A program made the position numbers and the translations under genes. Below the pieces are notes generated by a model that searched no databases, was not told the DNA's origin, and saw only the letters and a program-made list of their open reading frames with translations. A stretch of DNA of 64,000 nt from Falsiruegeria litorea R37 (lineage in GTDB: Bacteria > Pseudomonadota > Alphaproteobacteria > Rhodobacterales > Rhodobacteraceae), in contig NZ_FWFO01000001.1 in NCBI RefSeq assembly GCF_900172225.1, positions 1,302,001 through 1,366,000 of the forward strand, given 5' to 3'. This document shows positions 1-7,907 of this stretch, piece after piece; positions within the stretch are counted from its first letter, which is position 1, and each line of letters begins with the position of its first letter.

Positions 1-132
1 GCCGATGAACCGCAATTTGGCCGAGCGCGACAACAGGTTGCGCATCGCCTTGCCATCGCGTTGGCGGACCGCACGAAAGAAGCGCCGGGCCACGGCTTCG
101 AGTTCGGGCGAGGGGGTGAAGGGGTCGCTCAT
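1..132 (-). CDS. NTF2-like/class III nucleotide cyclase paralog, N-terminal fragment (cut by window edge)
   Basis: Reading leftwards from ATG at 132 gives 44 codons that stay open to the window edge. They begin MSDPFTPSPELEAVARR, which closely matches the N-termini of the next three genes (MTDPFTPSPEL, MSNVRPSPEV, MSDIIPSPEL). Its ATG overlaps the TGA of the upstream cyclase as ATGA, so it is the fourth coupled member of the array. Only the start of the NTF2-like domain is visible. The cyclase domain is inferred from the paralogs and lies outside the window. Confidence 0.8.
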   Translation of the reverse strand, partial: MSDPFTPSPELEAVARRFFRAVRQRDGKAMRNLLSRSAKLRFIG

Positions 133-1103
133 GCGCGCCACTCCAGCCTGTGGATCAGATGCTCGCCTTCGAGCCCCTTCAAAGAAACCGATACGGGGTC
201 GCCAAAGGCAAAGTCCGCGTTGCCGCCGACCATGGCGCGTGTGGGGTCTGATACGCGGATTTCTTCGGGCGCGGCAGCGGCGGCCACGCGGGCGGCGGTG
301 TTGACCACCATGCCGATGTAATCGCCGTCGCGTTCCACGACGTCGCCGGTGTGGATGCCGACCCGGACCCTCAGGTGCGGTTCCTGGGTTTGGTCTTGCA
401 TCTTTTGTTGAATGCGGGTGGCGGCACTCAGCGCGGCAGAGGCCGAGGCGAAGGACGACAGGGTGCCATCGCCCAGCGATTTGACCAGGGTGCCGCCATG
501 TGCTGCGACCGCCGCGTCAGTCTCGGCCATGTGGGTCTGGACGATGCTGTTCCAGGTGGCATCGCCGGTGGCGGCGGCCAGGGCGGTGCTGTCGACGATG
601 TCGGTGAACATGACCGAGGCGATGCCGGTGTGCCCAAGGTCCAACGTCTCGGACTGTAGCGAGGCGGTCAGCTCTTCGATGCTGCGCGAGGTGTATCCCA
701 TTGCCTCAATATTGGGTTTGGGGTTGGAGTTGTGGACATGCACGATGCGCCAGACGGCGTTTTCGAGGGCAAATATGAACGTGTTGCGGAACGCGACGCT
801 CTTGTCGGCGTCGGGGGCGATGATGGTCATCGTCGCGAGCGCCCAGCCAAAGGTTCCGGCCTCGTAAGCGGTGACTTCGAGGTTTTCGGGAACCAGAACC
901 GCCTGATCGTCGCAGAAGGCGGCAAAAGTCTTGTGAAAGTCGGGTTCGGTCAGCAGTTCGCCCTCGTCCGAGCCGACATAGGTGATTGCGGCGGACTGCG
1001 AGAAGAGGTTGATCACCGGCTGTGTCTGGCGTGCCGCATAGGCGTTGAGCCAGCGTTTGGCGATTGCGGCCAGTTCGGGCGAGGGGGTGAAGGGATCGGT
1101 CAT
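129..1103 (-). CDS. NTF2-like (SnoaL-type) domain fused to class III adenylate/guanylate cyclase, copy 1
   Basis: A 324-residue soluble protein with no membrane segment. Residues about 10-145 form a SnoaL/NTF2-like domain ending in the 'WRIVHVHNSNP' strand. Residues about 165-320 form a class III nucleotide cyclase catalytic domain. Both metal aspartates are visible (FTDIVDS and LGDG), as are a base-contacting Lys (VKSLGDG), an Asp in GDYIG, and the transition-state Asn/Arg pair (VVNTAARV). The Lys/Asp pair favours ATP over GTP by family knowledge. I use ATG 1103, not GTG 1112, because it forms an ATGA overlap with the upstream stop and aligns with the paralogs. It lies in the middle of the array. 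Its sensed ligand is unknown. Confidence 0.88.
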   Translation of the reverse strand: MTDPFTPSPELAAIAKRWLNAYAARQTQPVINLFSQSAAITYVGSDEGELLTEPDFHKTFAAFCDDQAVLVPENLEVTAYEAGTFGWALATMTIIAPDADKSVAFRNTFIFALENAVWRIVHVHNSNPKPNIEAMGYTSRSIEELTASLQSETLDLGHTGIASVMFTDIVDSTALAAATGDATWNSIVQTHMAETDAAVAAHGGTLVKSLGDGTLSSFASASAALSAATRIQQKMQDQTQEPHLRVRVGIHTGDVVERDGDYIGMVVNTAARVAAAAAPEEIRVSDPTRAMVGGNADFAFGDPVSVSLKGLEGEHLIHRLEWRA

Positions 1104-2077
1104 GTCTGCCACACCAGCAAGTGGGTCGTATGCCGACCCTCTAACCCTTTGAGGTCAAAATCCTTTGAGCCGGAAAAGACGAATCCTTTGGTGTTTCCGG
1201 CGATCAGCCGTGTCGTGTCGGAGACCCGGATTTCCTGCGCCTGTGCGGTGGCAGTGATGCGGGCGGCCTTGTTGACCACAGTGCCGAAAAAGTCGTCTTG
1301 GGCCTGCATCACCTCGCCTGTGTGGATGCCGATGCGCACGGACAGGTGGGGCTCCTGGGTGTCGCTTTCCAGTGCGGATTGTATCTGTGTGGCTGCGCTC
1401 AGACAGGCGCGGGCGGACGGGAACGACGACATGGTGCCATCGCCCAGGGATTTGACGAATTGGCCGTCATGTTCGGTGACGATGGCCCGGATCATGTCGA
1501 AATGGGCTGCAATGATGGGCGACCAGGCGCGGTCGCCAAGGGCCGAGGCCAGCGCCGATGATCCGACGATATCGGTAAACATGATCGAGGCGAGGCCTTC
1601 GGTTTGGTCCAAAGCAAACCCGTCTTTTACGGCGGCGACGAGGTCTGCGATGGCGGGTTGCTCGACGCCGGTGAAATCCTCGTTCGGCGTGGGCACGGAC
1701 CCGTGGCGGTGGACGATCTTCCACGCGCCGTCTTCGAGTGTGAGGATCAGCGTGGTGCGGACCAGAAAGGAACGGTCCGGATGGGTTTCGAACGCAATCT
1801 CATGGGTAAGGCAAGCCCAGCCGGTGTTGCCGTTTTCATAGGCCTCGGCGAAATGCTCGACATGCTTGGTTACAGAGGGGATTGCCCCAAAGAACGCGCC
1901 GACACCCTCTTGTACGGCATGACCTGACCAGATTTCGTCTTCGGCGGTTCCGAAGAAAAGCAGATGATCCTCTTTGGTCATCAGGTTGCGCAGGTCATTG
2001 GGGCGTCGGTTCGGGACCGCTTCGATCCAGCGCCGGGCGATGGCCAGAACCTCGGGCGAGGGGCGGACGTTGCTCAT
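1100..2077 (-). CDS. NTF2-like domain fused to class III adenylate/guanylate cyclase, copy 2
   Basis: A 325-residue paralog of its neighbours with the same two-domain plan. The N-terminal SnoaL/NTF2-like half ends in 'WKIVHRHGSVPTP'. The C-terminal cyclase domain has FTDIVGSSALA and KSLGDG (metal Asp residues and Lys), DDFFG (Asp) and VVNKAARI (Asn, Arg), so it should be catalytically competent. ATG 2077 gives an ATGA overlap with the stop of copy 3 and is preferred to an upstream GTG at 2086. The N-terminal domain has diverged more than the cyclase domain between copies, which would fit one output with different inputs. That reading is inference. Confidence 0.88.
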   Translation of the reverse strand: MSNVRPSPEVLAIARRWIEAVPNRRPNDLRNLMTKEDHLLFFGTAEDEIWSGHAVQEGVGAFFGAIPSVTKHVEHFAEAYENGNTGWACLTHEIAFETHPDRSFLVRTTLILTLEDGAWKIVHRHGSVPTPNEDFTGVEQPAIADLVAAVKDGFALDQTEGLASIMFTDIVGSSALASALGDRAWSPIIAAHFDMIRAIVTEHDGQFVKSLGDGTMSSFPSARACLSAATQIQSALESDTQEPHLSVRIGIHTGEVMQAQDDFFGTVVNKAARITATAQAQEIRVSDTTRLIAGNTKGFVFSGSKDFDLKGLEGRHTTHLLVWQT

Positions 2078-3045
2078 CCCTGCCACTCTAGCCGATAGGT
2101 GGTGTGCTGACCCTCGAGCCCCTTGAGGCGGACCAGGGCGGGGTCGGAAAAGCGGAACTGAGGCGCGCCGCCGACCATGATGTGGGTGGCGTCGGACAGG
2201 CAGATGTCGCCGGGTGCGGCGATTGACGCGACGCGGGCGGCCTTGTTCACTACGGTGCCGAACATGTCGCCGTCCTGTTCCACCAGATCGCCGGTGTGCA
2301 ATCCGATGCGAATTTGCAGGCGCGGCTCGGTCGTGCTGTTTGAGATGATGTGCTGCAGTTCGGAGGCCGCAGTGAGGGCTGCCGTGGCCGAAGGGAACGC
2401 CGACATGGTGCCATCGCCAAGCGTTTTGACCAGCGTCCCGCCGTGTCGGGTGAGCACATCGCCCACTTGTTTCATGTGGGCCTGCACCGCAGTCGACCAG
2501 CGGGCGTCACCTAGCGTTTCTGCCAGCGCCGAACTGCCGGCGATGTCGGTGAACATGATCGTTGCCATGCCGGTTTGTGCCAGATCAACCGGCGATGTCA
2601 GGGCGGCCTCCAACAACTCCTCAAACCCGCGGGACTGATACCCCAAAGCGTCCATGTTCGAGACCGGGTTTGAGTTGTGCACATGAACGATCCGCCAGAC
2701 GCCCTTTTCCAGATGCAGCACAAAGGTAGAGCGAAAGGTGATTTCCTTGCCGTTTTCCAGCGATACACGCCCGCCGAACCATTCGACCCAACCAAGATTG
2801 CCGCATTCAAAGCCGCGGAAATCGTCCTTATCCCAAGAAAAGTTTGGAATATCTTCCATGTAACCGCCCATGCCCCGGCGCAGGGTATCATCGCGCCAGA
2901 TCTCGTCATGGGAGGAACCGATGTACCCCAAAGCGCTGTCTTCTGAGAAAAGGTTGAGCACCGCCTCTTTGTCGCCTGCCGCATAGGAACGGAGCCAGCG
3001 GCGAACGATGGCTCCAAGTTCAGGCGAGGGGATGATGTCGCTCAT
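2074..3045 (-). CDS. NTF2-like domain fused to class III adenylate/guanylate cyclase, copy 3
   Basis: A 323-residue protein and the first cyclase of the array in transcription order. The NTF2-like half has 'WRIVHVHNSNPVSN'. The cyclase half keeps FTDIAGSSALA, KTLGDG, GDMFG and VVNKAARV, so all catalytic and base-selecting positions are intact. There is no transmembrane segment or signal peptide, so it should act in the cytoplasm. The start lies four bases after the stop of the MBL-fold hydrolase gene, so the two are very likely co-transcribed. The product is probably cAMP on the Lys/Asp signature, though cGMP cannot be excluded. Confidence 0.88.
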   Translation of the reverse strand: MSDIIPSPELGAIVRRWLRSYAAGDKEAVLNLFSEDSALGYIGSSHDEIWRDDTLRRGMGGYMEDIPNFSWDKDDFRGFECGNLGWVEWFGGRVSLENGKEITFRSTFVLHLEKGVWRIVHVHNSNPVSNMDALGYQSRGFEELLEAALTSPVDLAQTGMATIMFTDIAGSSALAETLGDARWSTAVQAHMKQVGDVLTRHGGTLVKTLGDGTMSAFPSATAALTAASELQHIISNSTTEPRLQIRIGLHTGDLVEQDGDMFGTVVNKAARVASIAAPGDICLSDATHIMVGGAPQFRFSDPALVRLKGLEGQHTTYRLEWQG

Positions 3046-3049
3046 GACC

Positions 3050-3742
3050 TCATAGCGTGATGGCCTGCATGACCTGCGGTTCGATCACGTCGACACCTGG
3101 TAGACCTGCACGCAACTCGTCGGCGTTCTGTTCCAGGATCGGGAAGGTGCCATAGTGGCAGGGGATCACGGTCTTGAAGTTGAAGTAGCGCTTGGCGGCA
3201 TAGGCCGCGCCCTTCATGTCCATGGTGAAATGGCCGCCCGCCGACAGGATGCCGATGTCGGGTTTGTAGTAATCCCCCATCCAGTCCATGTCGGCCATGA
3301 TGTCGGTGTCGCCCGAGACGTAGAGCATCTTGCCCTCAGACGCGATCATGAAGCCCACCTCGGTGCCGCCGGTGCGGATGCCGTCGGGCGTGTTGAAGGT
3401 CGAGGAATGCGAGGCCGGGACCATCGATACCTTGATCCCGTTCAGATCCACGGTGCCACCCTTGTTGAAGCCAACGGTTTCGATGCCCTCGGTCTCTCCC
3501 CAATGCCCCATCAGGTCGTATTGGCCCACAACCGGCACGCCCAGCTTCTTGGCCAGCGGCAGGACATCGACAACGTGGTCGAAATGCACATGGGTCAGCA
3601 GGATGTGGGTGGCGCCTGCGACGGCGGCGTCGTGTTGATCCTCGGGCAGGGATGGATTGCCGGTCAGCCACGGGTCGATCAACAGGACCTGTCCTGCGGT
3701 TTCAATGCGAAAGCTGCCGTGTCCCAGCCAGATAACATCCAT
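3050..3742 (-). CDS. MBL-fold metal-dependent hydrolase (UPF0173 family)
   Basis: A 230-residue metallo-beta-lactamase-fold protein. The signature metal ligands are visible as LTHVHFDHV (HxHxDH) near residue 55, with further ligands in GDTDIM and the late IPCHYGTF segment, the usual UPF0173 pattern. ATG 3742 was chosen because GGAGA precedes it and the protein then begins directly with the first beta strand (MDVIWLGHG); a longer in-frame extension has no comparable site. It is the first gene of the cyclase array, four bases from copy 3. The substrate is unknown for this family. A role in breaking down the cyclase product is possible but unproven. Confidence 0.85.
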   Translation of the reverse strand: MDVIWLGHGSFRIETAGQVLLIDPWLTGNPSLPEDQHDAAVAGATHILLTHVHFDHVVDVLPLAKKLGVPVVGQYDLMGHWGETEGIETVGFNKGGTVDLNGIKVSMVPASHSSTFNTPDGIRTGGTEVGFMIASEGKMLYVSGDTDIMADMDWMGDYYKPDIGILSAGGHFTMDMKGAAYAAKRYFNFKTVIPCHYGTFPILEQNADELRAGLPGVDVIEPQVMQAITL

Positions 3743-3837
3743 CAATGAATCTCCTATTTCCTGTTGGCACGAGCCTAACACCGGTTACATAGAAATCCAT
3801 GGATTGGTTGCAGATTACCTTTTGGGGGATGCGAGCC

Positions 3838-4542
3838 TTACGTTAACGCTTTGATGATGTCGCTGCCCAATGTGCGCGTGTTCTTGGGATTTCCAGCACC
3901 ATTGAGGGTATCGACCCCGACCTCTTTGGCAATCTTTCGGAGTGTCGGTTTCGCGGTGTCTTCAAGTTTTCCATCTGTTTCAACCAAAATTGAGCCGTTT
4001 TCGTACAACATAACCTTATGCGAGCCGTGATTGGCTTGCGCGATTACCTTTAGGTCTCGGACATTCGCGTGCTTGTCGATAGAACGCGGCGCATTGTGGT
4101 TTTGGCGGTCTAGGCCTGACGTTAAATTCCCCAGATACACCACATAATTTCCGTCGCCACCTGGCCCGCGCGCGCGGATGTCATCGGCTGGGCAATCTAG
4201 GATTTCCTCGATGGAAACGACATCATCATCAACCACAATGCGAAGAATCATAACACGTTGAACCACGTCGAATGTGCTTGCTCTGAATGTTACATGTGTT
4301 GAGGTTGTTACGGTTTTGACGGAAATACGTTCCCCATTGAGCGAGACGACGTCATATCCGCGTTGGTTTGTTTCGAGTGCCATTTGGCCGCGGGTCACCA
4401 TCGCTGCATACAACTCGCCAATTCGTCCAGTTAGGTGATTGAGCTCACCTGACGAAACGCCCCAACTCATTTCCTTTTCGTACCATTCCAAAGCTTGCGC
4501 CAAAGATCTGATAATTTGAGATTGTGAAAGGACTTGGGGCAT
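3838..4542 (-). CDS. Orphan protein with PD-(D/E)XK-like nuclease motif
   Basis: A 234-residue protein that I cannot name with certainty. The N-terminal half contains GRIGELYAAM followed by GYDVVSLNGERISVKT. This is a Glu, then Asp, then hydrophobic-x-Lys arrangement typical of PD-(D/E)XK nuclease-like folds and resembles domains of the DUF6998 type. The C-terminal half has a Lys-rich helix and a GAGNPKNTRTLGSDIIKAL segment, similar to small modules seen in phage or mobile-element proteins. The gene is visibly richer in A and T than its neighbours, with codons such as AAT, TTG and ATA, and stands alone, which suggests recent acquisition. It has no partner methylase or antitoxin nearby. Confidence 0.55.
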   Translation of the reverse strand: MPQVLSQSQIIRSLAQALEWYEKEMSWGVSSGELNHLTGRIGELYAAMVTRGQMALETNQRGYDVVSLNGERISVKTVTTSTHVTFRASTFDVVQRVMILRIVVDDDVVSIEEILDCPADDIRARGPGGDGNYVVYLGNLTSGLDRQNHNAPRSIDKHANVRDLKVIAQANHGSHKVMLYENGSILVETDGKLEDTAKPTLRKIAKEVGVDTLNGAGNPKNTRTLGSDIIKALT

Positions 4543-4644
4543 GAAACGTGCAACCTATGTGTATTAGATGATTTGCAGGCTTTCACGAATGATACCGTTC
4601 ATCAACGACGATGCTTGGGTCAGCTTCTTGATTGAGAGGGCATC

Positions 4645-5310
4645 TTGGATTGGTTGCGCGAAATTGATGGCTACTGTGAGCGATTGGGGCCTGAATACTG
4701 GGCCGAGCCGATCAATGCGGTGACAAATGCGGCCTTTATCGTGGCTGCCTTGATCATGTGGCAGCGGACGCAGGGAAACGCGATTGCCCGTGTGCTGGCG
4801 GTGATCTTGGGCCTTATTGGCGTGGGCAGCTATCTTTTTCACACCCATGCCCAAGTCTGGGCCGCGATTGCAGATGTGACACCGATCCTGGGGTATATCC
4901 TGGTTTATATCTATGCCGTGAACCGTCATGTCTGGGGGCTGGGGGTGCTGCCTGCGCTGGGCGTGACGGGGTTGTTCTTTCCCTATGCCGCGGCGACTTT
5001 GCCGTTGTTCCAGATGGTGCCGGGGTTGGGGGATTCCGCCGGGTACGCGCCGGTGCCCTTGCTGATTTACATCTACGCGGTCCTGCTGCGTCACCGTGCA
5101 CCGGACACGGCGCGGGGGCTTGCCATCGGGGCCACGATTCTGGTTGCCTCGATCATGTTCCGGGCGTTGGATGAACCCGTTTGCGGGGCTGTGCCGATGG
5201 GCACGCATTTCATGTGGCATATCCTGAACGGGATCGTGCTGGGCTGGATGATCGAGGTTTTGAGGCTCCACATGCTGGGGCTGACTAAGGTATCGCAAAC
5301 CCTTGAATGA
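4645..5310 (+). CDS. Ceramidase-family (alkaline ceramidase-like) integral membrane protein
   Basis: A 221-residue protein with about seven hydrophobic segments. It matches the alkaline ceramidase/CREST pattern: EPINAVTNAAFI early, a SYLFHTHAQVWA segment with the first histidines, and HFMWHILNG near the C-terminus with the last two. These histidines form the zinc site in the family, which hydrolyses ceramide-like amides in the membrane. The start is a TTG at 4645 with GAGAGGG four bases upstream; no in-frame ATG precedes the first helix. The last 26 bases overlap the end of the convergent TetR gene. The substrate in this organism is not known. Confidence 0.75.
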   Translation: MDWLREIDGYCERLGPEYWAEPINAVTNAAFIVAALIMWQRTQGNAIARVLAVILGLIGVGSYLFHTHAQVWAAIADVTPILGYILVYIYAVNRHVWGLGVLPALGVTGLFFPYAAATLPLFQMVPGLGDSAGYAPVPLLIYIYAVLLRHRAPDTARGLAIGATILVASIMFRALDEPVCGAVPMGTHFMWHILNGIVLGWMIEVLRLHMLGLTKVSQTLE

Positions 5311-5869
5311 GCTTTCGAAAGTCATCCGTCAGCGCGCCTTGCACCTCGTCAAAGGATGTCTTGCCGTACATGCCGGACAACGTGGGCGCAGAGATTGCGA
5401 AATACTGTATTGCGCCGATTAGCTGATAAAGACCGGCCAGCGCCTCTTCGCGGCTTGCGCTCTGCCAGCGCGGTGTTTGCAATGCCAGGTCCGTGAGCGT
5501 GTCGAGATAGGGTTTCAATGGCCAGCTGCGCGCCTGCGCGTCGCTGTCCAGAAGCGCGCGAACCACAAGGCGGGCGTCTTCGGGGTTTGCGACGGCGCCG
5601 GTGGCATAAGCGCTGAAATAGGCGATCAGGCGCTGGGCGGGCGTTGGGGCTGCGGTGGCGTCAATCTCGGCCAGCAGCCGCACGGCGAGGCGGTTGAGCA
5701 CCTCGGCATAGAGCCGTTCCTTGGAGCGGAAGTAATGCAGAACTGCCTGTTTCGTGACACCTGCATCCTTGGCCACAAGTGCAAGCGACACCCCATGAAA
5801 CCCAAGCTCGGAAAAGCGCGTGGTCGCAAGGTCCAGGTATCGTTCGGCGGGGTCGGGTTTGGTGGACAT
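5285..5869 (-). CDS. TetR/AcrR-family transcriptional repressor
   Basis: A 194-residue regulator. Residues about 8-55 form the TetR helix-turn-helix (FHGVSLALVAKDAGVTKQAVLHYFRSK split over two helices), followed by an all-helical ligand/dimer domain. It is divergent from the Rieske oxygenase gene, and two near-identical palindromes lie in the space between them, so it very likely represses that gene and itself. The 3' end overlaps the ceramidase-like gene tail to tail. The inducer is unknown but is plausibly a substrate or product of the oxygenase. Confidence 0.88.
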   Translation of the reverse strand: MSTKPDPAERYLDLATTRFSELGFHGVSLALVAKDAGVTKQAVLHYFRSKERLYAEVLNRLAVRLLAEIDATAAPTPAQRLIAYFSAYATGAVANPEDARLVVRALLDSDAQARSWPLKPYLDTLTDLALQTPRWQSASREEALAGLYQLIGAIQYFAISAPTLSGMYGKTSFDEVQGALTDDFRKLIQGFAIP

Positions 5870-5903
5870 GGGGGCTCCTTCATCGGGACCCTACACCAAA
5901 CAC

Positions 5904-5932
5904 TTGACGGCTTACCAGTTGGTAAGTTACTT
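5904..5932 (+). promoter_or_regulatory. Possible promoter of the Rieske oxygenase gene
   Basis: TTGACG at 5904-5909 is a good -35 element. A weak -10-like TTACTT sits at 5927-5932 with a 17-base spacer. The first TetR-type palindrome fills the spacer almost exactly, a classic repressor placement. The -10 match is poor, so the exact start point is uncertain. Confidence 0.4.
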
Positions 5933-5945
5933 ACCGTTTGGTAAG
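5911..5945. promoter_or_regulatory. Twin TetR-type operators
   Basis: CTTACCAGTTGGTAAG at 5911-5926 has perfect 7-base arms around two bases. CTTACCGTTTGGTAAG at 5930-5945 has 6-base arms. The centres are 19 bases apart, so two repressor dimers could bind side by side. The pair lies between the divergent TetR gene and the Rieske gene, 31 bases before the latter's ATG. Confidence 0.75.
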
Positions 5946-5976
5946 TGATCCGTGCAAGCCGAGGGAGGGAGCCACC

Positions 5977-7125
5977 ATGGAGCGCAGCGAAGAGATTGGT
6001 TTGATCCGCGAAATCATCGGTCTGGCGGAACAAAAGTCTGCCTATCTGGACGACACGATCAGCCATTCTCCGATTTCGCGCTACTCCAGCCCCGAACGGT
6101 TCGCGCGCGAAGAGGCGGCGCTGTTTCGGCGCAAGCCGGTGGTGGCGGCGCATTCGGGCGAGTTGGACGGCCCGTCGAGCTTTCTGACGCGCTCGGTCAT
6201 GGGGCTGCCGGTGCTGTTGGTACGAGATGCGGAAGGCCAGGCACGGGCCTTTTTGAACGTCTGCCGCCATCGCGGGGCCACTTTGGAACGCGAAGGGGCG
6301 GGGTGCAAACGGGTCTTTACCTGTCCTTATCATGGCTGGAGCTGGACAAATCAGGGCGATTTGCGCGCGGTGCCGCAGGAAAAGCAGGGCTTTCCGGACC
6401 TGCCGCGTGCCGAGCGGGGCCTGCGGCGGTTGCCGGTGGCCGAGGCGCACGGGTTCATCTGGATCATCGCCAACCCCGAGATGAACGAGCCGCTGAACAT
6501 CGACGACTGGCTGGGCCCGATTGCCGATGATTTCCGCTGGCTGGATCTGGCAAACCACAAGATCGCCATCGAAAACACGATAGAGGTCAAGGCCAATTGG
6601 AAGGTACTGGTCGAGGGTGGGATCGAGGCCTATCACTTCCGCGTCGCGCACGCCAACACCATCGCGCCGCATTTCCCCGACAACCTGTCGACGTATCGCT
6701 GTTTCGGCCCGCATATGCGCTCGGTTCTGCCGCGCACCAGCATGACAACACTGACCGACACGCCCGAAGAGAAGTGGTCGATCCGGGCAGATGCCAATGT
6801 GCTTTATACCCTGATGCCCACCACGCAGCTGTTGGTGCAGCAGGATCACGTGGCCTGGATCAATGCACAGCCCCGATCCGAAGGGCACACCACATTGCGC
6901 ATTGTCACGCTAGTACCCGCCGACAAGATCGAAGGCGACGAGATGCAGGCGCATTGGAAGCTGAACCAGAAAATCACGATGGCGACCCTGGCCGAGGATT
7001 TTGAATTGGGAGAAGAGATTCAATCTGGCTTTGCCTCGCGCGGGAACCCCAGCCACCTGTTCGGACGGTTCGAGGGGGCGCTCAACCGGTTCAATCTGGC
7101 GGTCGAAGAGCTGATTGCGGGCTAG
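5977..7125 (+). CDS. Rieske non-haem iron oxygenase, large subunit
   Basis: A 382-residue ring-hydroxylating oxygenase alpha-subunit homologue. The Rieske [2Fe-2S] ligands are Cys96-x-His98 (CRHRG) and Cys116-x2-His119 (CPYHGW). The mononuclear iron site includes EAYHFRVAH with His220 and His225. I chose ATG 5977 because GAGGGAGGG precedes it; an upstream in-frame GTG would fall inside the operator. Such enzymes take electrons from a separate reductase, and none is encoded next to it. The substrate is unknown; aromatic acids and quaternary amines are both used by relatives. The TetR gene upstream probably controls it. Confidence 0.88.
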   Translation: MERSEEIGLIREIIGLAEQKSAYLDDTISHSPISRYSSPERFAREEAALFRRKPVVAAHSGELDGPSSFLTRSVMGLPVLLVRDAEGQARAFLNVCRHRGATLEREGAGCKRVFTCPYHGWSWTNQGDLRAVPQEKQGFPDLPRAERGLRRLPVAEAHGFIWIIANPEMNEPLNIDDWLGPIADDFRWLDLANHKIAIENTIEVKANWKVLVEGGIEAYHFRVAHANTIAPHFPDNLSTYRCFGPHMRSVLPRTSMTTLTDTPEEKWSIRADANVLYTLMPTTQLLVQQDHVAWINAQPRSEGHTTLRIVTLVPADKIEGDEMQAHWKLNQKITMATLAEDFELGEEIQSGFASRGNPSHLFGRFEGALNRFNLAVEELIAG

Positions 7126-7230
7126 GGTCAGGACCCTAACGCCACGAAAATCAGGGAATATTGCCCAAATTCAACCACAAAGCCGCATTACTTTTTGTCA
7201 GTAACTCAAGCTGACGAAGGGAAAGCGCCC

Positions 7231-7755
7231 ATGTCCTACTCTTACGACTTCGATATGTTCTCGGTCATGCCTGACGAGGTGCAGCAGAAATTTCAGGGTT
7301 TTTTGAATGACATCGGCATGGCCCATACGGCCACGCAGCAGGTCGCCTTGTTTCGGGATCCCGGGCTGGTCGAGGCTCTGCGCGGGGCGGATGAGGAGAT
7401 CAAGCAGATGTTCCTGGATTCGGGTTTCGGCCTGAATGTTTACCACAGCGGCGCGCCCAATGGCCGGTTCCCGGCGCGCGATGAGAACGCCCGTAACGTC
7501 TGTGTCAGCCGTCTGGCCAAGAACATGGGCAAGATTGAAAACCTCAAGGACCGCGATTGGGGCGGGTTCGATGTGGTGGCTTTTCTGGACTATTTTCAAT
7601 CCGCCGAGGCGATGGATGAGGTTGAAATCGCAGCCTTTCAACAAGATCTGGCGCGTCAGTCCCGCAAATACAGGATGCGCCGCCGCATGGCGCAACTGGG
7701 CTTGTCGGTTGGCTGTATCATGGTGGTTGGGGCTGCTGCGGCCATGGTCCTTTAA
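7231..7755 (+). CDS. Conserved hypothetical protein with C-terminal membrane anchor
   Basis: A 174-residue protein with no domain that I recognise. The N-terminal 145 residues look soluble, acidic and mostly helical. A basic stretch (SRKYRMRRRM) is followed by a single hydrophobic helix ending at the C-terminus, which gives a tail-anchored topology with the bulk in the cytoplasm. ATG 7231 is preceded by GAAGGGA, so a longer reading from 7195 is not needed. A strong terminator follows at 7837. It stands alone on its strand. Confidence 0.65.
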   Translation: MSYSYDFDMFSVMPDEVQQKFQGFLNDIGMAHTATQQVALFRDPGLVEALRGADEEIKQMFLDSGFGLNVYHSGAPNGRFPARDENARNVCVSRLAKNMGKIENLKDRDWGGFDVVAFLDYFQSAEAMDEVEIAAFQQDLARQSRKYRMRRRMAQLGLSVGCIMVVGAAAAMVL

Positions 7756-7836
7756 GGTGTTCATGCAGCGCTGCCGCGGCTCTGCCGTGTGCTGCGGCGC
7801 GTGATCAAGGAAAGCGGTCGAGTTTTGCGAATTCAA

Positions 7837-7864
7837 CCGCCCGGCTTTGCCGGGCGGTTTTTTT
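7837..7864 (+). terminator. Rho-independent terminator
   Basis: A perfect 9-bp stem (CCGCCCGGC/GCCGGGCGG) with a TTT loop is followed by seven T bases. It ends transcription of the small membrane protein gene and lies just before the 3' end of the convergent ThDP enzyme gene. Confidence 0.9.
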
Positions 7865-7907
7865 GCTGCGACGGGCAGCGGCGGAAGGGCATGCCCCAAC
7901 CGAGCTG

